Shown one piece after another: positions 24,338 through 27,466 of a stretch of DNA of 27,466 bases (position 1 is the stretch's first letter; each line of letters opens with the position of its first letter). The stretch is from Lachnospiraceae bacterium UBA4381 (GTDB lineage Bacteria; Bacillota; Clostridia; Lachnospirales; Lachnospiraceae), in NCBI GenBank assembly GCA_002391105.1, contig DGRT01000049.1, positions 1 through 27,466 on the forward strand, read 5' to 3'. Made by a program: the position numbers and the translations under genes. The notes under the pieces are model-generated. The model was not told where the DNA came from. It did no database searches and saw nothing but the letters and a program-made list of their open reading frames with translations.

Positions 24338-25570
24338 TTATTTTTTCTTTCCCAGAGGCTTTGCATACATACTGAACTTACGAATATAGTTGAAATAATT
24401 TCCGTATGCATAATACTTGCTCTTCAGACTTCTTTCCTTTTTATAGAGAAGAGGTCTTGCCACATGACCTTCCTTCCAAAGCTGAAGCGCATGTCTCTTG
24501 AACTCACTGTCAGGTACATATTTCTTGATAACTGACTTTGGAACGACGGAATAAACATTTTCCTTATCCGCTACTGTATATTCCGGAAGATGATTATAAA
24601 TATATTCATCTACTATCCACTTAACATGGTTGAAGCCGCTTCCGGTAACATAGAAATTGCTGCGGCCAAGCCTTACATTTATCTCGAAGAATTTGTACTT
24701 TCCGTCTCTCTCATCATACTTCACATCGAAGTTTGCAAAGCCGACATATCCGATATGCTCCAGAAACTTAGTTGCCGCTGCAACAATATCAGGATTCACT
24801 TCATTTACTATAGCAACAGGATTTCCAATAGCTGTTGGTGACGGATCCTCTATAAGTGTATGACCCAGCGCAGCAAAACGCACCTTGGAATTCTTATCAC
24901 AGTAGCAGGTCAGAACTCTCATATAGGAGTCATCTCCCGGAATCATATCCTGAATAAGAAACTTATAATTGTAGTCGGTCTGCTCCAGGCGCTTCAGCAT
25001 AGCCCTGAGCTCCTTCTCGTTATTAAACTTGAAGACCTTCTTCTTGCCCGCAAACTTGGCATAATGATACATGGCTGAGTTCGCCGGCTTAGCTATAACC
25101 GGATAATTAAAATCAAACTTCATATCATTTTCCTTGCCGCACTCATATACATAGGTCTTCGGATAATCTACTCCGATCTCTTCACATATCTCGTAGAATT
25201 TGTCCTTCAGAACTATCCGGTTCAGAAGATCTTCATCTATATATGGAATAATATAATATGGTGAAAGCTTGTCCTTATTCTCGATAATTATTCTTACATA
25301 CCAGTCACCGCAGCCAAAGAGGATCAGCTTCTTTCTGCCTTCAAATTCCTTTCCAACCTCAAGCAACTTGCTAACTGCTATTTCATCCTTTTCCAGTCCC
25401 GGAAAGAATCTGTTCTCAATGAATGAAGAATCTGCAACATAACCCTTCTGAGACATACTAAGAGTGATGGACTTGATGCCATACTCCTCGTGAAAGCTCC
25501 TTGCCAGTGAATAGGCAGTTATATCAGAGCCAAGTATTACAGGAACGAATGGAAGATCATTAAACTTCAA
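24338..25570 (-). CDS. ATP-grasp carboxylate-amine ligase, probable D-aspartate ligase
   Basis: 410 residues. An N-terminal pre-ATP-grasp region (VILGSDITAYSLARSFHEEYG) leads into the ATP-grasp fold, with YPVIAKPANS (156-165), FANFDVKYD (278-286) and the metal-binding FEINVRLGRS (295-304). Length and motifs fit the Asl/D-aspartate ligase group, which adds the beta-carboxyl of D-Asp to Lys of the UDP-MurNAc-pentapeptide. The adjacent racemase supports this strongly. The start is TTG at 25570 with AGAAGG 8 nt upstream; no in-frame ATG fits better. Other ATP-grasp amide ligases cannot be excluded from sequence alone. Confidence 0.8.
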   Translation of the reverse strand: MKFNDLPFVPVILGSDITAYSLARSFHEEYGIKSITLSMSQKGYVADSSFIENRFFPGLEKDEIAVSKLLEVGKEFEGRKKLILFGCGDWYVRIIIENKDKLSPYYIIPYIDEDLLNRIVLKDKFYEICEEIGVDYPKTYVYECGKENDMKFDFNYPVIAKPANSAMYHYAKFAGKKKVFKFNNEKELRAMLKRLEQTDYNYKFLIQDMIPGDDSYMRVLTCYCDKNSKVRFAALGHTLIEDPSPTAIGNPVAIVNEVNPDIVAAATKFLEHIGYVGFANFDVKYDERDGKYKFFEINVRLGRSNFYVTGSGFNHVKWIVDEYIYNHLPEYTVADKENVYSVVPKSVIKKYVPDSEFKRHALQLWKEGHVARPLLYKKERSLKSKYYAYGNYFNYIRKFSMYAKPLGKKK

Positions 25571-25610
25571 AACTATTACCTTCTTTCAAATGTTTTCGCT
25601 TTTAAACGTA

Positions 25611-25646
25611 AAAAGTGGATATCACAGCAGACGCCACAATATCCAC
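25611..25646 (-). terminator. intrinsic terminator of rpsT
   Basis: GTGGATAT (25615-25622) and ATATCCAC (25639-25646) form an 8-bp stem with a 16-nt loop, followed on the minus strand by TTTTT. It is 39 nt past the rpsT stop and 41 nt before the ligase start, leaving little room for a separate ligase promoter, so partial read-through may feed the D-Asp cluster. Confidence 0.85.
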
Positions 25647-25684
25647 ATAATTATAAATGTTAATATCTATTTATTCAAGAAAAA

Positions 25685-25951
25685 CTACTCGCCAATCTTG
25701 TTTACAGCAACAGTAAGGCGGGAAATCTTACGAGATGCAGTATTCTTATGATAGATACCCTTTGAAGCTGCCTTGCTAAGCTCAGAAGTAGCAACCTTAA
25801 GTGCTGCTTCAGCCTCAGCCTTGTTACCAGCCTCGATTGCAGCCTCTACCTTCTTTACAAGAGTCTTAACCTTGCTCTTAGCAGACTTATTTCTCATCTC
25901 TCTTTTCTTGCTTGTAAGAATTCTCTTCTTAGCAGATTTAATATTTGCCAT
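25685..25951 (-). CDS. rpsT: 30S ribosomal protein S20
   Basis: 88-residue basic protein beginning MANIKSAKKRILTSKKRE and containing the conserved ASKGIYHKNTASRKISRL segment. S20 is a primary 16S rRNA binder. GGAGGT lies at the ideal distance from the ATG. The holA-rpsT order is usual in Firmicutes, but here they are separated by a 310-bp gap with three repeat copies and a possible promoter and long leader. Confidence 0.98.
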   Translation of the reverse strand: MANIKSAKKRILTSKKREMRNKSAKSKVKTLVKKVEAAIEAGNKAEAEAALKVATSELSKAASKGIYHKNTASRKISRLTVAVNKIGE

Positions 25952-26150
25952 GTCTTTTACCTCCGGATTTTGTACCTGTTATGTACTATAAGTTATCTCA
26001 CCGTATATCTAAGTACATATCCACGAAGTCAGCCGTCTCCCCCGCTTATGTGCTCCCGGACTCTACCTTTGCCAAGACACGGACAGCACCTGATTTTCAG
26101 TACCGGGCAGCTAGAATCCCTAAAATATACAGCAAATGACATAATAACAA
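25952..26150 (-). promoter_or_regulatory. rpsT promoter and long leader
   Basis: On the minus strand TTGTTA (26150-26145) and TATTTT (26127-26122) are 17 bp apart, giving a start near 26115 and a leader of about 160 nt. The middle of the leader is more G+C rich than its surroundings and has short pairings such as GTGCT/AGCAC. A second, weaker -10 (TATAGT) lies about 45 nt before the ATG. Whether the leader regulates S20 is unknown. Confidence 0.4.
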
Positions 26151-26180
26151 AGTAAGGCTCACACGTCAAGCAGTTTTTTT

Positions 26181-26268
26181 GTGACAGGGGGACAGGCACC
26201 TTGTCACATGGTGACAGGGGGACAGGCACCTTGTCACATGGTAACAGGGGGACAAGCACCTTGTCACA
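26181..26268. repeat. palindromic repeat cluster C, three tandem copies
   Basis: Three units with a 30-bp period start at 26181, 26211 and 26241. The first two are identical (GTGACAG, GGGGACAGGCACC, TTGTCACATG). The third has two substitutions (GTAACAG and ACAAGC) and supplies the TGA stop codon of holA at 26266-26264. A more diverged unit may lie at about 26070-26092 (TGCCAAGACACGGACAGCAC). Confidence 0.95.
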
Positions 26269-27298
26269 TACCGGTGACAAGCTTTACGATAAGATACTCT
26301 GCCGCATTTCCCTGAGTCATAACACCATTTAGTATCATGTTTGTTGCTTCGTGACACATATCCGTACACTGTATCAGTTCTCTATTTGTGTATGAGCCGG
26401 CTATTGCCATCAGTTCTCTCGCCGCAAAATCACGGATTTTAAGCTGCGAAGCTATCCCGTTTGCTTTCTGCCCTTCCGCCATTAGCTGCTTCGCTGCCAG
26501 AAGAAGGTTGTACTGTCTGGTAATCAGCCTGATGATATTATATGGATTCGCTTTCAGCTTTAGCAGATCATTATACATAACCAGAGCATCAGCAGGTTTT
26601 TTCTGAGATATCAGCGAACACATTTTAAATATCTTGTCTTCAACACTATTTGTGCACATAAGATCCACGTCCTCGTCCAGAACCACTTTCTTTGTGAAAC
26701 AATAGTCATGAAGCTTATTCATCTCATTTTCAAGGAGCAGCATATTTACATCTTCTCCCAAGGCGTCCAGAACCCGGTCCGGCACCGTAACCCTTACCTT
26801 GACACCTCCCCTTGAAAGAAGTACACCTATCCACTTTTTAAGTGTCTCCCTGTCCGGAAGCTGGAACTCCAGCACAGAGGCGCCCGGATGTGTGCTTAGA
26901 TGCTTAAATGCTTTCTTCGTCCTATCTACCGATGTTTCACAGAATATAAGCACATTTGAATCGGGGATACTCTGGATAAGCTCAGTTATTGAATCATCAG
27001 AGGTTTTGAAATGCCCGCTATCCTGCACGACAACCACATTATGCTCAGCAAAAAAAGGAAAGGAAGTAACAAAGTCACGTATCTCATTCAGATTATACTT
27101 TTCACTTGTGAACTTCTGACAGGACTCTTCACTATCCTTTACGCCAAGAGCATCCAGAAGCTCATCTCTCATCTGAGTTATAAGATACTCTTCCTCTCCA
27201 TAAAGCAGATAAACCTTTGAAAATTCGCCGGTTGAAATGTGCTCTCTCACTGTCTTTATTGAATTATTAGTTGGATTTTCCGTTTTTTTCGTAGCCAT
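26264..27298 (-). CDS. holA: DNA polymerase III delta subunit
   Basis: 344-residue clamp-loader subunit that opens the beta sliding clamp. The N-terminal VYLLYGEEEYLI (29-40) and the helical C-terminal region (IIRLITRQYNLLLAAKQL, then KIRDFAARELM) are family signatures. I place the start at the ATG at 27298 (MATKKTENPT), giving the usual length. An in-frame extension to 27439 reads through degenerate repeats and is not credible. No good ribosome binding site precedes the ATG; instead a promoter sits directly upstream. The last codons and stop lie in repeat cluster C. Confidence 0.93.
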   Translation of the reverse strand: MATKKTENPTNNSIKTVREHISTGEFSKVYLLYGEEEYLITQMRDELLDALGVKDSEESCQKFTSEKYNLNEIRDFVTSFPFFAEHNVVVVQDSGHFKTSDDSITELIQSIPDSNVLIFCETSVDRTKKAFKHLSTHPGASVLEFQLPDRETLKKWIGVLLSRGGVKVRVTVPDRVLDALGEDVNMLLLENEMNKLHDYCFTKKVVLDEDVDLMCTNSVEDKIFKMCSLISQKKPADALVMYNDLLKLKANPYNIIRLITRQYNLLLAAKQLMAEGQKANGIASQLKIRDFAARELMAIAGSYTNRELIQCTDMCHEATNMILNGVMTQGNAAEYLIVKLVTGM

Positions 27299-27304
27299 GA
27301 ATAA

Positions 27305-27333
27305 AGTATAAACTCTGATCTTAAGGTGTGCAA
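27305..27333 (-). promoter_or_regulatory. sigma-A-type promoter immediately upstream of holA
   Basis: On the minus strand TTGCAC (27333-27328) and TATACT (27310-27305) are separated by exactly 17 bp. Only six bases (TTATTC) lie between the -10 and the holA ATG, so the expected start site falls at or next to the ATG, giving a leaderless mRNA. Confidence 0.55.
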
Positions 27334-27348
27334 GACCTAATTCATGTG

Positions 27349-27466
27349 GCAAGGTACCTGTACGCCTGCATGTTGTGACAAAGCGCCTGACTCCATACAT
27401 GTCGTGACAAAGTGTGGCAAGGTGTCTGTCTCCATGCATGTTGTGACAAAGTGCCTGTCCCCCTGT
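27349..27466. repeat. degenerate palindromic repeat cluster D, cut by the window edge
   Basis: Several decayed units in inverted orientation, such as GTGGCAAGGTACCTG, GTGACAAAGCGCCTG and GTGGCAAGGTGTCTG, end with a better copy from 27443 (GTGACAAAGTGCCTGTCCCC) running off the end. ATGCATGTTGTGACAAA-type spacers recur. It appears to be an older insertion of the same family. Confidence 0.8.

Noticed and set aside
26181..26268. Regular 30-bp tandem units resembling a mini CRISPR array
   Set aside because: Units abut with no unique spacers, the same sequence occurs singly and inverted elsewhere, and no cas genes are present.
27299..27439. N-terminal extension of HolA by 47 residues
   Set aside because: The extension translates decayed repeats, is rich in Cys/His/Arg unlike HolA, and overlaps a good promoter.

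Overview
The window looks like chromosome from a low-to-moderate G+C Gram-positive anaerobe of the Clostridia, most likely Lachnospiraceae (Butyrivibrio-like). This is inferred from the gene families seen: MurT/GatD, a VanW protein with an acidic and APTE-repeat tail, GW-type cell-wall repeats, several membrane SpoIIE-type phosphatases, an AgrC/LytTR pair and an MFS-LuxR regulator. Purine-rich ribosome binding sites and occasional TTG starts fit. No rRNA, tRNA, CRISPR array, phage or transposase gene was found.

Left part (272-6566, + strand): murT and gatD (amidation of the D-Glu of lipid II), an OmpR-type response regulator with its sensor kinase, then an Lrp/AsnC regulator with a class I aminotransferase. 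A strong hairpin at 6612-6647 separates this block from converging genes.

6678-12641 (- strand): a VanW/G5-like secreted protein preceded by an unannotated 36-residue membrane protein; an AgrC-like sensor and LytTR regulator with no AgrB or AgrD beside them; then RimI-like acetyltransferase and TsaB.

12642-17388 is accessory in character: a gene remnant, a secreted GW-repeat protein, a frameshifted remnant of a second GW-repeat protein, a hairpin mobile-type repeat, and a + strand 12-TM protein carrying two DNA-binding HTH domains.

17388-27298 (- strand): reading in the direction of transcription, holA, rpsT, then D-aspartate-ligase-like ATP-grasp, aspartate racemase, AsnB, dCMP deaminase, TsaE and two tandem 7TM-SpoIIE phosphatases. 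The ligase-racemase-AsnB trio closely resembles the gene set that builds and amidates a D-Asp/D-Asn peptidoglycan cross-bridge in lactic acid bacteria. Together with MurT/GatD and VanW it makes cell-wall precursor modification the main theme of the window.

A palindromic repeat (GTGACAG, core GGGGACAGGCACC, TTGTCAC) occurs in at least eight good copies at three intergenic loci, with a decayed cluster at the right edge. A second hairpin repeat family (core AAAGATTCTTCG) occurs twice. Both look like non-autonomous mobile repeats inserted next to gene ends.
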